64,000 bases of DNA from Erythroxylum novogranatense (GCA_029891385.1 CM057224.1:5952001-6016000); one strand, 5' to 3'; shown: positions 22,609 to 34,608, counted from the stretch's first letter. The notes: generated by a model not told the origin, from the letters alone. Translations and numbers: made by a program.

Positions 22609-25300
22609 TGTAACATCCCGTCACTGATGGGAAGGTCATATTGGTAAATTGAGGCGAGATAGGATATTACCGCATAATATTGACTAAGCATCTTATTGAC
22701 CTCTAATTTTGGAGGCCATGAGTCTTTTGCAAATGCACATATAGGTACATGCATTCATGAATTTTCCCGGCATGTGATTGTGATATTCATAGGAAATTGT
22801 GAATTCGCGAGATAATGAGATTGGACTATGAATTATTGAGAATTTTGGTATATTTGGGTCTGAAATTTTAATTGGAAATGTTTTAGATTATTTACCAGCT
22901 ATTAGTGGCTCCTTGGAACTTTCTGGAAAATTTGAGAGGAAAAAGTCCGGACCGAAAATTCTCCGAGTGGCGGACCGATTAATTGAATAGGATCGAAATA
23001 ATTGTCTTATGGCAATGGGAAAGTTTGATTTATGATTTTAGAAATTATTATGTGGAGTCATTGAGATGTGGAGTTGAATTGGACTGGAAATAAAACTGAT
23101 TAGAGAGAGAGATTTAAATGTTTTGGGAGGAAAATGAAAAGAGGCTTATTGGTTATATATATATATATATATGTTCTACGTTTGAAAAAGGGAAGAAAGG
23201 AAAAAGAAAATGGTTTTCTTCTCCTAAGGCACGAATCTTTTCTCCTTCTTTGGTGATTTTGTTTTCCTCCTTCTCGATTCTTGTTTGTTTACTACTCCTT
23301 GTGCAAAGTCTTGCATGATCCCTCAAGGAAGAGGTTGATGGTGAAAGTTTGGAAGCTAAATCGTGGAGGATACGACTTAGGGATTTTCGGGAGATTTGAG
23401 ATTCAAGCTTGATTTGGTAAGTGAATTGGTTTTAATGTTGTTTTTTATTGTTCTTAGAAGCATTTATAGCGTTTATGGTAAAAGATTGAGTAGTTTAGGG
23501 TGTTTAATGCTGAGTTCAGAGAGTATTAATGGAGGAAAAATCGATCGGGGAAGATGGTGAGACTCGCACGTCGCGACGTCTAAAAAAGGGCACGCTACGA
23601 TGAGAAAAAGCGTGCTCGCCGCGGTGAGCCACGAGAGACGTCGCGGCGAGCGGGCGAATGTTTTGCCGTGATGAGGTTTCGAGGACGTCGCAACGAGGAG
23701 TGGAAAGATTGTTCGCCGCGACGAATGATTCCCATGCCGCGGCGAGCGACCTGTTGCACGCCGCGACGAGGGATGTGACGCGGCGTCGAGGAGCAATTTT
23801 TCATTGGTTGTATTTTTATTTATGCGACATAATTTATGGTGTAGAACTCCAATTGAGGTGATATTTGATTCGTTATGAACTAGAGAACGAGGTCTACAAT
23901 TCGGGGAAAAGAATGAGAGTTTGAATTTAGATTTTTGTGATCTCAATTAGTGAACGAAAGCTAAGAAATATGATTGTATTGCATCCTAAGAATTGTTTTG
24001 ACTAATTGGGGTATAATGTGAGACTTTGAAAGTAAATTCATTGCTACTGGGAATATTAGGAACTGAGCATAGAGGATAAATTTGACTTAGAGAATAATGC
24101 TATTGGCTGTGAGATAATACCCTAGCTAGTATGATGTGATAAATTGACTAGAAATTAGAATTGAAATTGAAAGTTCTGTAATATGTTATTGAATCGAATT
24201 GAGCCGATATTAATCAATGGAGTGAAAGTTAGATACTAAGTAAAAGAAAATAGAAATTGGGAAATGGTACCGGGAAAATCATGAATAGGAATATTACATC
24301 ATTTATTCAAGGCATGTGCATCATTAATTATTTTGACTGTGCATTTTGTAATGAATGGAATTATTTGATTGTTATAGAGGCTCCGATGGATCGATAATCC
24401 ACGGATCGTGCTGAGACTTCCAAGCAGGTAGCTCGGAAGTTCAGGTGAGTAACCTAGATGGTTTCTCAACCTTTATGTGTTTAATATTAGATGCATTATG
24501 CCATGTGGAGTTAAGGATGGATTCTATGTGTTTGTTTTGAGTGATTTCGGACCACAAGTGTTCGAAATATTTGGACTGTGCTATAGAAGTGTTAATTGTG
24601 TATAAATTTTTCATAATTGGTTTCAAATGGTGAAATTTAGGCATATGAAGTTTTATTGTGATGCATGTATTGTAAATTGGATATGTGCATACATGCATAA
24701 AAGTATGCTCAGATAAAGGCAGTTGTGACCGGTGCAGCCACCGTATTCAGAGCTTTAAGCTCAACGCACAGGGCCTCAAGCCCAACGAATTTCAGAGCTT
24801 TATGCTCAACGTATTAGGGCTTTTGAGCCCAATGTTTTCAAAGCCAATGGCTCAACGTTAATGAGCTCAGGCGTACAGTCACAACAACGTAATAAAATGA
24901 AAAGAGTCACATGTGCATTGCATATCTGTATGTGAATAAATTGGATATGATTTTTGAAATGATCTTGTGATTTGTAATATTTGGTAAGGTATATGTATAT
25001 GCATGAGTTGGGTGAACCATCGATGATGGTTTCTCACTGAGTTCGCAAACTCACCCAACATTGCAACTATTTTTCAAGAATTTTCGAGTACCCCGTTAGT
25101 GAAACGGGAGTATGATTACTGCAAAAGAGAGTCAGAGTTTGAAAGCGGGATCAGTGTCGCATCTATAGTTGTGTCTTTCTGATTTGTATGTAAATTTGTA
25201 ATTCCGCAGATTTATACTGATATTGTAATGGGCCCAATTTGATTTCGAATAATATGTGTCTGAACTGAATTATGGATGAAATTGTTTCTTGAATGAGAAT
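22609..25300 (+). repeat. 3' LTR of family 1, first part
   Basis: Near-identical to the 5' LTR from TGTAACATCC onward, including the TA repeat (23154-23172), decamer array (23554-23792), mini-exon (24378-24444), hairpin cluster (24722-24885) and palindrome (25015-25031). It breaks at 25300 in GAATGAGAAT, where the Copia element is inserted. Confidence 0.93.
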
Positions 25301-26356
25301 TATTGGACCAATGACGGTTGACAAATTAAATCTCTTTATGTTTTGATAATAATAAAATATCTAGAAATCGTTAAGAAAATTATTTCAGGTATTAATCAAT
25401 GAAAGGATTGAGCAAATCAAGTTGAGGAAGTGTCTAATCAATGAGGAATCAAGTTGGGAGTTATCTACCAAGTAAAAATGGCATAATGCTTAAGGATAAT
25501 GAAGCATTTGGTAATACAAGTAGACTTACATCAAAGTATGAATATAACAAGTCAACTGGATCAGTACAAGTCGACTTATATGGAGATGTATTAAGACAAG
25601 GCGACTTATAACACATAAGTCGACTTATCGAAGCGCATAAAGTCGACTTATACAAGACAAGTCGACTTATTGGAGAGCGGAGTTACAAGTTTTACGTAAA
25701 TGGTTGAAACAAATCGACTTATGAATTCAACAAGTCGACTTATGGATGCACAGATTCAGCTCCAACGGTCCAATTTGATAAAAATGGAATGGAGATAATC
25801 AAGCAACGGCTATAACAAATCAAGCAACGGCTAGAAGAGCTCCAACAGCTATATTTCCTCTAGTATAAATAGAGGATGATGGAAGAAGAGTAGATACAAG
25901 TTCTATAAGCTCAAATACTCTCATATTGCTTCAAATTGCTCATTACTGCTCTTATTTTGTTACAAATTGTTTTGAGCATTTGTTCTTCAAATCTTTGTAT
26001 TGTTTTATTACAATTTGAGTGACGAGTGAAAAGGTCACGTGAGGTAGGATTTGTGCCGGAAGATAAATTGAGTGTAAAAGGTTACTTGAGCCAGAAATCA
26101 AGTGGTGTTGTAAAAAGTTCACACTCAACTACAAAGTGTGCAATAAATTGGTTGGAAAAATCCTAAGTGGGAGCTTAGGTAGAGGATGTAGGTCTTAGCA
26201 TCGAACCTCTATAAAAACAAGTGTTTGATCTTCTTCCCTACACTTTTCAATTAAGTTTATCTAAATTGTTTTTGTGTGTTTAACTTCTGATTTTCTTGTA
26301 GAAATTTTTAAAGAATTTTTAAGATCTATTCAACCCCCCCTTCTAGATCACTTACA
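25301..26356 (+). repeat. 5' LTR of the SIRE-like Copia, 1056 bp
   Basis: Begins TATTGGACC, where the 3' copy has TGTTGGACC, so one terminal base has mutated, and ends CACTTACA. TATAAATAG at 25864-25872 is a clear TATA box. Upstream of it lies a cluster of AAGTCGACTTAT palindromes (25517-25745). Confidence 0.95.
25517..25745. repeat. Cluster of AAGTCGACTTAT palindromes in the Copia 5' LTR
   Basis: About nine copies or variants of the palindrome around GTCGAC within 230 bases, just upstream of the TATA box. The 3' LTR has the same cluster at 33598-33826, and a further five or so occur after pol at 31278-31408. The position suggests promoter elements. Confidence 0.85.
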
Positions 26357-26358
26357 AT

Positions 26359-26370
26359 TGGTATCAGAGC
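26359..26370 (+). other. Primer binding site, tRNA-iMet, SIRE-like Copia
   Basis: TGGTATCAGAGC two bases after the LTR end. Confidence 0.93.
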
Positions 26371-26383
26371 AGAAGTATCTGGG

Positions 26384-28078
26384 ATGGCACACAACAACCT
26401 TGCGGAAGAAGGTAACACTAATAACCGTCATCCCTTGTTTAATGGCTCTAACTATTCTTCATGGAAAAATCCTATGAAGTATCATATCATAAGCGAGGGA
26501 GTTGAATACTGAAAGATCATTATCTTCGGACTTCAAGCCCCTCTGAAAGAAAATGGTGAGTTAAAAACAGAGCTGGAGTATGATGATAACGATTGGAGGC
26601 AAGTGTACATCAACGCCAAAGCTATGAAGCTGATATATTGTGCATTAACGGTTGAGGTAAGAAACTGGGTAAATTCTTGCACCACTGCCAAGGAAATGTG
26701 GGAGAGACTTCGAGTTACTCATGAAGGGACAAATCAAGTCCGAGAGACAAAGATCAACATGTTTCTCCACGACTACGAGATGTTCGTCATGAAGGAAGGT
26801 GAGTCAATTTCTACAATGCTTGACCGTTTTGCAGAAATCATAAATGGATTAGGCAACCTGGGAAAGCACATGACGGATAGCGAGAAGGTAAAGAAGATTC
26901 TTCGTTCACTGCCAAAGGAATGGGATTCTCAAGTCACCGCAATTATGGAATCAAAGGATCTCAACCATCTGGAATTCGACGATTTGGTGGGATCACTTAT
27001 CAACTACGAGATTATTCTCAAATCCAGAGGAGGTAGAGGTAAGCCTAAAAAATCTATTGCCTTTAAAGCTAACACTTCTTTTGTTGATGAAAGTGAAGAG
27101 GAAATAGATGAAGACGAGGAAGACGAAGAAATAGCTATGTACGCTAGAAATCTAAGAAAGTTCAAGGGACTTCTTAAAAATCGAAGGAAAGAATTAAATG
27201 GCGGAAAATGTAGAAAGAAAGAGGTTTGGCGGAAAGAAAATAAAAAGCTATGAAAAAAGAAAGGCAACGAAGAATGTTGGAGATGTGAAAAGCGGGACAT
27301 ATCGCAAGAGAATGCAAAACTCATCATCAACATCAAACTTTCAGAAAAATGACAAATCTGAAAAGGTAAAAGGAAAACTAGCCCGGTGGCAACTTGGAGT
27401 GATGAAGAGGATGCATATCAAAGCGACGATGAGAACAACCTGGCACTTATGGCAAAAAGTTCATCAAGTGATGATGAAAATGAGGTAACTTTCAATGACC
27501 AAGATCTAAGAGATTCTTTTGATGCTTTGCAAACTGATTTTGAAGAAGCAATTGAGATTAACAAAAAATTAAGAAAGAAAATACGAGAATTGGTTGCTGA
27601 AAATAAAGCCCTACATGATACTATTGATGATTTAGATAGTCCAAAAGAAGATCATTCTGCATGCCTTGTTGAAAAAGAAAATCTTATTTGTGAACTTGAT
27701 AGAGTTAGAAAGGAATTCTCTTACGTGGTTAGAAAATTTGCTAATGGAAACGAAAAGTTTGAGAACTTGTTATCTTTGCAAAGATACTCAATTTCTAAAC
27801 ATGGTTTAGGATATGATCCGTTTAACAGAGATTGTTCTTTGATTTCAAAATTCACTACGGATGGAAAAATTGCTCAATGTGCTAGATGTTTGAAAGATGG
27901 GCATATAAAAGTTGCATGCAAGAGTACTAGAAGATGTGTTAAGATTAAGAAAATTTGGGTTATTAAAGGCACAACACCACCTAATGTGGTTTATATGGCT
28001 AACCAATATGGACTCAAAATGGCTTGGGTAACTATAAGAAGAAAGAACTTTGACATTGTAGGTACAAGCAAGGGATGA
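26384..28078 (+). pseudogene. SIRE-like gag, disrupted
   Basis: ATG at 26384 lies just after the primer site. The UBN2-type gag domain runs from codon 1 to about 210, with TGA at 26510-26512 in place of a likely Trp codon. An acidic stretch (DESEEEIDEDEEDEE) precedes a zinc knuckle near 27275-27310, whose first half CWRC and second half GHIAREC are in different frames (one base lost), with a TGA at 27251-27253. The C-terminal part (27386-28078) has WSDEED, a coiled-coil region and KKIWVIKGT, all typical of SIRE gag. Confidence 0.9.
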
Positions 28079-29180
28079 AAAACCGTCAAGCACGTGGTAC
28101 ATCGACAGCGGATGTTCAAGACACATGAGTGGGGACAAGAATCTTTTTGCGGAAATCAAACCGAAAAATCAAGGTTATGTCACCTTCGGAGACAACAACA
28201 AAGGTAAGGTCATTGGAATTGGTAAAGTGGGTAAGGAACCTTTGCCAACCATTGACAATATTTTGCTAGTTGATGGGTTGAAACATAACTTGCTAAGTGT
28301 GTCTCAACTTTGTGATATGAATTATATTGTATCTTTTGAATCATCACATTGCTTAGTTAAGAAGGATGATCATGTTGCCTTTATCGGTTTGAGACATGGG
28401 AACACATACATTGTTGACTTGCATGATGATAGTTCATTCAATGAAAAATGCTTGGTGACATTAGAAGAAAATGCATTTTTATGGCATAGAAAATTAGGAC
28501 ATGCACCATTGCCTTTAATTTCTAAGCTTTCAAAGAATGACATCGTAAGAGGTTTGCCTAAGATTAAATTTGTTAAAGATCATTTGTGTGAGTCATGTTT
28601 GAAAGGCAAACATGTTAGAGAATCGTTTAAACCAAAGAGAGAAATCTGTACTTCTAGAATTCTTGAACTTGTGCATATGGATTTGATTGGTCCATCTAGA
28701 CATGCTAGTCTTAGTGGTAAATTATATGTACTTGTTATTGTGGATGATTTCTCTAGATTTACTTGGGTGAGATTTCTTGCTAATAAAAGTGATGCGTTTA
28801 ACAAATTTACTAAGTGGTGTAGGTTGGTTCAGAATGAGAAGGATTTGACGATTGTTGCAATAAGAACCGATCATGGAGGAGAATTTGAGTGTGATCCATT
28901 TGAAAAACTGTGCGACAAATATGGAATGGAACACAATTTCTCAACACCAAGAACACCACAACAAAATGGTGTAGTAGAAAGGAAGAATCGCTCACTTGAA
29001 GAAATGAGTAGAACAATGCTTAATGAGTATCATCTTCCTAAATCCTTTTGGGCGGAAGCAGTCAATACCGCATGCTACGTGATAAACAGGGTGCACTTGC
29101 GAAGAGACAAAAATATGACACCCTATGAACTTTGGAAAGGTAAGACCCAACATCTCTTATTTTCATCCTTTTGGTTGTAA
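28062..29180 (+). pseudogene. SIRE-like pol, part 1: protease and integrase
   Basis: Protease active site WYIDSGCSRHMSGD at about 28095-28136. GAG-pre-integrase block FLWHRKLGHAPL with CESCLKGK follows, then the rve integrase core with VHMDLIGP, IRTDHGGEFE and NGVVERKNR, so the D, D, E residues are all present. The frame is lost at about 29145 in the integrase C-terminal region by a small indel, and the domain continues in the next frame. It is in a different frame from gag. Confidence 0.92.
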
Positions 29181-31125
29181 AGTTTTTATTCATAATAATG
29201 GAAAGAGCAATTTAGGAAAATTCGATTCTAAATCCGATGTTGGTGTATTTATTGGTTATTCTCAAACTAGTAAGGCTTTTAGAGTGTTTAATAATAGGAC
29301 TAAATGTGTAGAAAAAAGTATACATGTTAAATTTGATGATATGATTTCACCCCCGAGAAAGGTTTGTTTTGATGATGATGCAGGAAGCTCAGGTGATAAA
29401 ATTGAAGAAATTAAATCCAAGATTGAGGAATTGAAGCTAGATGAAGAAAATCATGTACCCGACATTAAATCATGGGCAAAAGCAAAGAACCATCCTATGG
29501 AGCAAGTCATTGGTGATTTAAATGTTGGTGTAAGAACTAGGAGAAATATCTATGAGAATATGAGTAATTCAGCCTTCATTTTGTTGGTAGAACCCAAAAA
29601 TATAGAAGAAGCTCTTAAAGATGAAAACTGGCTTTTAGCTATGCAAGAGGAGCTTAATCAATTCAAGAGAAATGATGTTTGGGATTTGGTAGCTCCACCA
29701 GAGGACAAGACCATCATTGGAGTCAAGTGGATAAATCGGATAAAGTATGATGAGAATCGTGAAGTGGTTAAAAATAAATCAAGGCTAGTGGCTCAAGGAT
29801 TTTATCAAGAAGAAGGCCTTGATTACAATGAGACATATGCTCATGTGGCTCGTTTGGAGGCAATTAGGCTACTATGTGCATTCGCGTCTCATAAAAGGAT
29901 CAAATTAAATCAAATGGACGTCAAGAGCGCATTTCTAAATGGGTATATTCAAGAAGAAGTCTATGTCAAACAACCGCCGGGATTTGAAGATCATGAGCAT
30001 CCGGATTACGTCTACAAACTCAAGAAAGCACTTTATGGACTAAAGCAAGCACCTAGAGCATGGTATGAGAGGTTAAGTACTTTTCTAACTCAACATAGAT
30101 ATATTCGTGGTAAGATAGATAATACACTGTTTATTAAACATGTTGATAACGATATGCTTGTTTATCAAATTTATGTTGATGACATTGTGTTTGGTGCCAC
30201 TAATGAATTTTTGTGCAAAGAGTTCAGTGATTTAATGGAAGGTGAGTTTGAAATGAGTATGATGGGAGAACTCAAATTCTTTCTTGGATTGCAAATCAAG
30301 CAGCACAAAAATGGAATATTCATCCATCAATCGAAATATACAAAGGAACTTCTTAAGAAGTTTAAAATGGATGGATGCAAAGTGGCAGCAACACCAATGG
30401 TGACAAATCTGGTCTTAGAAAAACATGAGAATGAAGAAGACGTTGATCAAAAACTTTATAGAGGTATGATCAGCTCTCTTTTGTATTTAACTGCTTTTAG
30501 ACCTGATATAATGTTTGCCACATGTCTTTGTGCTAGATTTCAATCTTGTCCTAAGATTTCTCACTTGAGTGCCTGTAAAAGAATTTTTAGATATTTGAGT
30601 AGAACTATTAATCATGGTTTATGGTATCCTAGTTGTGATTCATTTGATTTGTATGCTTATAGTGATGCTGATCATGGTGGTTGTAGAATTGATAGAAAAA
30701 GCACTAATGGTTTGTGTCATTTCTTAGGATCATCTTTGATATCTTGGGCTAGTAAAAAGCAAGTTAGTGTAGCCATTTCCACTGCTGAATCTGAATATGT
30801 AGCAGTTGGGAGTGCTTGTGCTCAAGTTCTTTGGATTAAACATCAATTGCTTGATTATGGTATTGTGGTCAAAAATATTCCTATCTATTGTGATAATACC
30901 AGTGCTATTTGTTTGAGTAAAAATCCTATATTGCTTAGTAGAACAAAGCATATAGAAATTAGATATCATTTTATCCATGATCATTGTTTGAGAGGTGACA
31001 TTGTTTTGAAGCATGTTTCTACTAGTGATCAATTGGCTGACATTTTTACTAAACCTCTTAAGGAAGATGTTTTTGTGAACATTAAATTAAGGTTAGGCAT
31101 GTGTGATTTAAATTCATTTGGTTGA
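29125..31125 (+). pseudogene. SIRE-like pol, part 2: integrase end, RT and RNase H
   Basis: 666 open codons. Integrase C-terminal block with FHPFGCKVF and VFIGYSQTSKAFRVFN; RT (RVT_2) with WINRIKYD, MDVKSAFLNGYIQEEVYV and active site YVDD at 30172-30183; RNase H with YSDADHGGCRIDRKSTNG, STAESEY and KHIEIRYHFI. All RT and RNase H catalytic residues that I can judge are present. It is broken only by the missing continuity with part 1. Confidence 0.93.
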
Positions 31126-31667
31126 ATTTATGTTTGGTTACATTCACATATCAAATGGTCAAAATTTGAGGCATTTGTGCAATCACATCCGAAGATACAT
31201 TCATCGTGTTGCTTACTTTAGCTGATTTAAGTGAATCATTCGGAGTTTTTGGACACACTTTTATAACTGGACCTTCAGCAAGTCGACTTATGAGGAAATT
31301 AGTGTTTTAGGAAAGCAAAAAATTGGAGAATAACTCGACTTATGGTCTAAGAACTCGACTTATTAAGGTCGATAAGTCGACTTATTAATAGAACAAGTCG
31401 ACTTATGTGTGGACGGATCCTTTTAAAAACCCTTTCTTCTTTTCTCTTCTCCGAAACCTTCTCACTCTACAACCTTCGAACCTTTTGCCAAGAACTCGAC
31501 TTAATCCCTAAAATTTCTTCAGATCCACTTTACCCATCATCAACCCATAACATTTTCATCAAAACCCACTCTCCATCTCTTCAGATCTACCCTTCTTTTT
31601 CGAAAACCCCTTTCTTAAAACCCTAACCCTAACCTACGAACTTTTCCTCCTTCTCTCTAAATCTTCC
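31126..31667 (+). other. Spacer between pol and third ORF of the Copia
   Basis: Contains about five AACTCGACTTAT or AAGTCGACTTAT copies (31278-31408) like those in the LTRs, then pyrimidine-rich sequence with TCTTCT tracts up to the next ATG at 31668. No protein motif. Confidence 0.7.
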
Positions 31668-32979
31668 ATGGCTCCAAAAAAAGCTTCTCATAAAGGGAAA
31701 GAAAAGGCTCAAACTCAAGATCCTAACGTTCCACAAAGACCACAGGTTCGGGGATCCTCATCTAAGGGAGATGCGTCAAGAGAGGATGACGCGATTGAAC
31801 CCAGGTTCATTTTGAGGGATGCTCAAAATTTGTATTACAAGGTAATTAAAGATGAAGTTTTGATCCTCTATGAGATTTGATTGGGTTGAGCTAGATAGTA
31901 GTGAGTTCTCGGATGTGTTTTCAGAAATTGCTAATCTTGGGTTAAGAGATGTTTTGGGTTTTTATGAGGATATCTATAAAGAAGCAGTAAAGGAATTTTA
32001 TGCGAATCTAGTTGTGCTTAGGAGTAATGTTGAGGATGGAGTTACCCTGTCCTCCAAAATTAACGGGAAAACATTCTATCTTTGTGAATCAGATTTGTGT
32101 TCTATGTTTCATTTGCCTAGAGGAGGAGTTAGGCCTAGAGCTTCTCTGACTGATCTTGAAATTTTGAGAAATGCTGAGGGTGACACTGATGATGAAGCCG
32201 AAGAGAATTTTGGATATACTGAAGAAAAAGGGGATGATTTGTTAGTGAGGTTATGTTCTGATCATTCACCTCCATTTGAGGCGATGGATTTACCGTGGAA
32301 TTATAGGCTTCTGCATTATGCAATCAACAGGGTTGTGTATCCGAAGAAAGCGAGTAACAATCAAATTACTTCGCTAGATAAGGAGATTCTGTGGCATATG
32401 GAGGAAGGACGAAAAATAAACTATTCAAGCTTGATTATTCAGATGATGAGGAAAAAGGCGAGCTTATTACGTGGAAAGCTGAAGGGGAAACTAGTCCGGC
32501 ATAAAGGAATGCCATATGCTGCACTGATCACTCATATTTCTCAGTTTAGGAAATGCAATCTGGATTCCTATGTGAGTTTTCCCTATCCTCAGAGTTGGAG
32601 GTTCACACCTTACAACTTAAGGAGCATGAAGCTGGTAAGGACAGTTGAAAAAGGTTGGGTCTATTCCTATCACGTTGAAAAGCTTGGATTGACTTTGGTG
32701 GGTGAGCAGGTTCCTACGAGAAAACGATCTAGGACAACAGATCGTCCAAGTAGCTCACGGCCAAGTAATGTAGGAAGAAGTGAGGTATCACAAGCTGACA
32801 TTCAGGAGCTTCGCGATCAGTTGGATATGATTAATGAGCGTCGTGATGATCAACAAGACACGCTTATATGGAAGGAAAGGAAAATTGATGAACAGTGCAG
32901 CATGCTTACTCGTTTAGAAAAGAGCATCAAGAAGATTTTTGATAAGCTAGGGTGTAGGCACGATGATTCTTCATCCTGA
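31668..32979 (+). pseudogene. Third ORF: plant transposon protein domain, frameshifted
   Basis: An N-terminal basic, low-complexity part (31668-31880, starting MAPKKASHKGKEK) and a main part (31870-32979) lie in different frames that overlap by about ten bases, so one indel near 31850-31875 splits a single gene. The main part has VKEFYANL followed by a helical region, the pattern of the putative plant transposon protein domain found next to SIRE-like pol genes. A basic RKRSR patch and a C-terminal coiled coil (residues about 310-360) follow. No transmembrane segment is evident, so an envelope role is not supported. Function unknown. Confidence 0.75.
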
Positions 32980-33164
32980 TGTGTATTGCATTGTGCTTTG
33001 ACCAACATTTCGACTTATGTTTGTTTGCTTTATGTTGTTTTCTGCGTTTTATGTGTTTGTTAGGTTGACACTTTCTTTTAATGCATATCATTTGTGTTTG
33101 ATGTTATGTTTGGTTTTACATTTCCTTGATCTTTATTTTCTCTATAATAATTTTTTATTATGAC

Positions 33165-33380
33165 AAAAAGGGGGAGTAAGATTGAAATTGATATTTGATT
33201 AAGGGGGAGTGAACATTTCATTGATTTGCACTTTTATTGAATTCTTTTCTAATCATTGATTTATGAATTAAGGGGGAGTTAACCTAACCAATCAAGACAA
33301 GGGAAACCTTGATCAAATTTTATGTCTTTCAAAATTTTTGTCAATTTCTAAATATTTTGTCATTATCAAAAAGGGGGAGA
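33165..33380 (+). other. Four polypurine tracts before the Copia 3' LTR
   Basis: AAGGGGGAG occurs at 33168-33176, 33201-33209, 33270-33278 and 33371-33379, the last directly before the LTR at 33382. The last is the expected plus-strand primer; the others may be accessory primers. The rest of 32980-33380 is AT-rich and non-coding. Confidence 0.85.
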
Positions 33381-33381
33381 T

Positions 33382-34435
33382 TGTTGGACCAATGACGGTT
33401 GACAAATTAAATCTCTTTATGTTTTGATAATAATAAAATATCTAGAAATCGTTAAGAAAATTATTTCAGGTATTATTCAATGAAAGGATTGAGCAAATCA
33501 AGTTGAGGAAGTGTCTAATCAATGAGGAATCAAGTTGGGAGTTATCTACTAAGTAAAAATGGCATAATGCTTAAGGATAATGAAGCATTTGGTAATACAA
33601 GTCGACTTACATCAAGGTATGAATATAACAAGTCAACTGGATCAGTACAAGTCGACTTATATGGAGATGTATTAAGACAAGGCGACTTATAACACACAAG
33701 TCGACTTATCGAGGCAGACAAGTCGACTTATACAGCACAAGTCGACTTATTGGAGAGCGGAGTTACAAGTTTTACGTAAATGGTTGAAACAAATCGACTT
33801 ATGAATTCAACAAGTCGACTTATGGATGCACAGATTCAGCTCCAACGGTCCAATTTGATAAAAATGGAATGGAGATAATCAAGCAACGGCTATAACAAAT
33901 TAAGTAACGGCTAGAAGAGCTCCAACAGTTATATTTCCTCTAATATAAATAGAGGATGATGGAAGAAGAGTAGGTACAAGTTCTATAAGCTCAAATACTC
34001 TCATATTGCTTCAAATTGCTCATTATTGCTCTTATTTTGTTACAAATTATTTTGAGCATTTGTTCTTCAAATCTTTGTATTGTTTTATTACAATTTGAGT
34101 GACGAGTGAAAAGGTCACGTGAGGTAAGATTTGTGTCGGAAGACAAATCGAGTGTAAAAGGTTACTTGAGCCGGAATTCAAGTGGCGTTGTAAAAAGTTC
34201 ACACTCAACTACAAAGTGTGCAATAAATTGGTTGGCAAAATCCTAAGTGGGAGCTTAGGTAGAGGACGTAGGTCTTAGCACCGAACCTCTATAAAAACAA
34301 GTGTTTGATCTTCTTCCCTACATTTTTCAATTAAGTTTATCTAAATTGTTTTTGTATGTTTAACTTCTGATTTTCTTGTAGAAATTTTCAAAGAATTTTT
34401 AAGATCTATTCAACCCCCCTTCTAGATCACTTACA
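33382..34435 (+). repeat. 3' LTR of the SIRE-like Copia, 1054 bp
   Basis: Begins TGTTGGACC and ends CACTTACA. TATAAATAG is at 33944-33952 and the palindrome cluster at 33598-33826. It matches the 5' LTR along its length with about 3 percent difference by eye. Confidence 0.95.
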
Positions 34436-34440
34436 AGAAT

Positions 34441-34608
34441 GTTTTCGTATCGATTGTTTTAAAAAGATAAAGATGGCTTTCCGGGTTTTTAAATTGTTTT
34501 GACTGCTCTAGCATACCGCCCTCAGTCACGGTTCGGATGTCCTTTGTTGATGTCGGGTTGGATGTCACTTTTTGATGTCGGGTTCGGGTCTCATGAGTAA
34601 GTGCTACT
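34441..34608 (+). repeat. 3' LTR of family 1, last part
   Basis: Continues the LTR after the Copia insertion (GTTTTCGTATCG, as at 19119). About 35 bases present in the 5' LTR are missing near 34451, and GATGTCGGGTT is partly repeated near 34547-34590. The end reads GCTAC and lacks the final A. Confidence 0.85.

Larger units (their letters stand above)
25301..34435 (+). mobile_element. SIRE-like Ty1/copia element with a third ORF, nested in family 1 LTR
   Basis: Complete structure: LTR, iMet site, gag, protease-integrase-RT-RNase H, extra ORF, polypurine tract, LTR, and AGAAT on both sides (25296-25300 and 34436-34440). Gag with an extended C-terminal coiled-coil region and an ORF after pol fit the SIRE/Maximus lineage. 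Roughly 30 differences between its LTRs were seen by eye over about 1055 bases. Coding frames are close to intact but have stops and small indels. Confidence 0.94.
16421..34608 (+). mobile_element. Non-coding giant-LTR element, family 1 (LARD-like), with Copia insert
   Basis: Two LTRs of about 2.9 kb (16421-19306; 22609-25300 plus 34441-34608) flank 3.3 kb without any coding domain. Primer site and polypurine tract are present, so it has what is needed to be copied in trans. Flanks AAATG at 16416-16420 and 34610-34614 suggest a target duplication, though the last two LTR bases are altered. Its LTRs are diverged relatives of the Gypsy LTR at 11987-14739, making that family a plausible helper. 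Confidence 0.85.

Noticed and set aside
27004..27336. Ser/Phe-rich minus-strand frame
   Set aside because: Antisense of the acidic and Lys-rich part of Copia gag.
31668..32979. Envelope gene, making the Copia a virus-like element
   Set aside because: No signal peptide, transmembrane helix or fusion peptide is visible; the domain matches a plant transposon-associated type instead.
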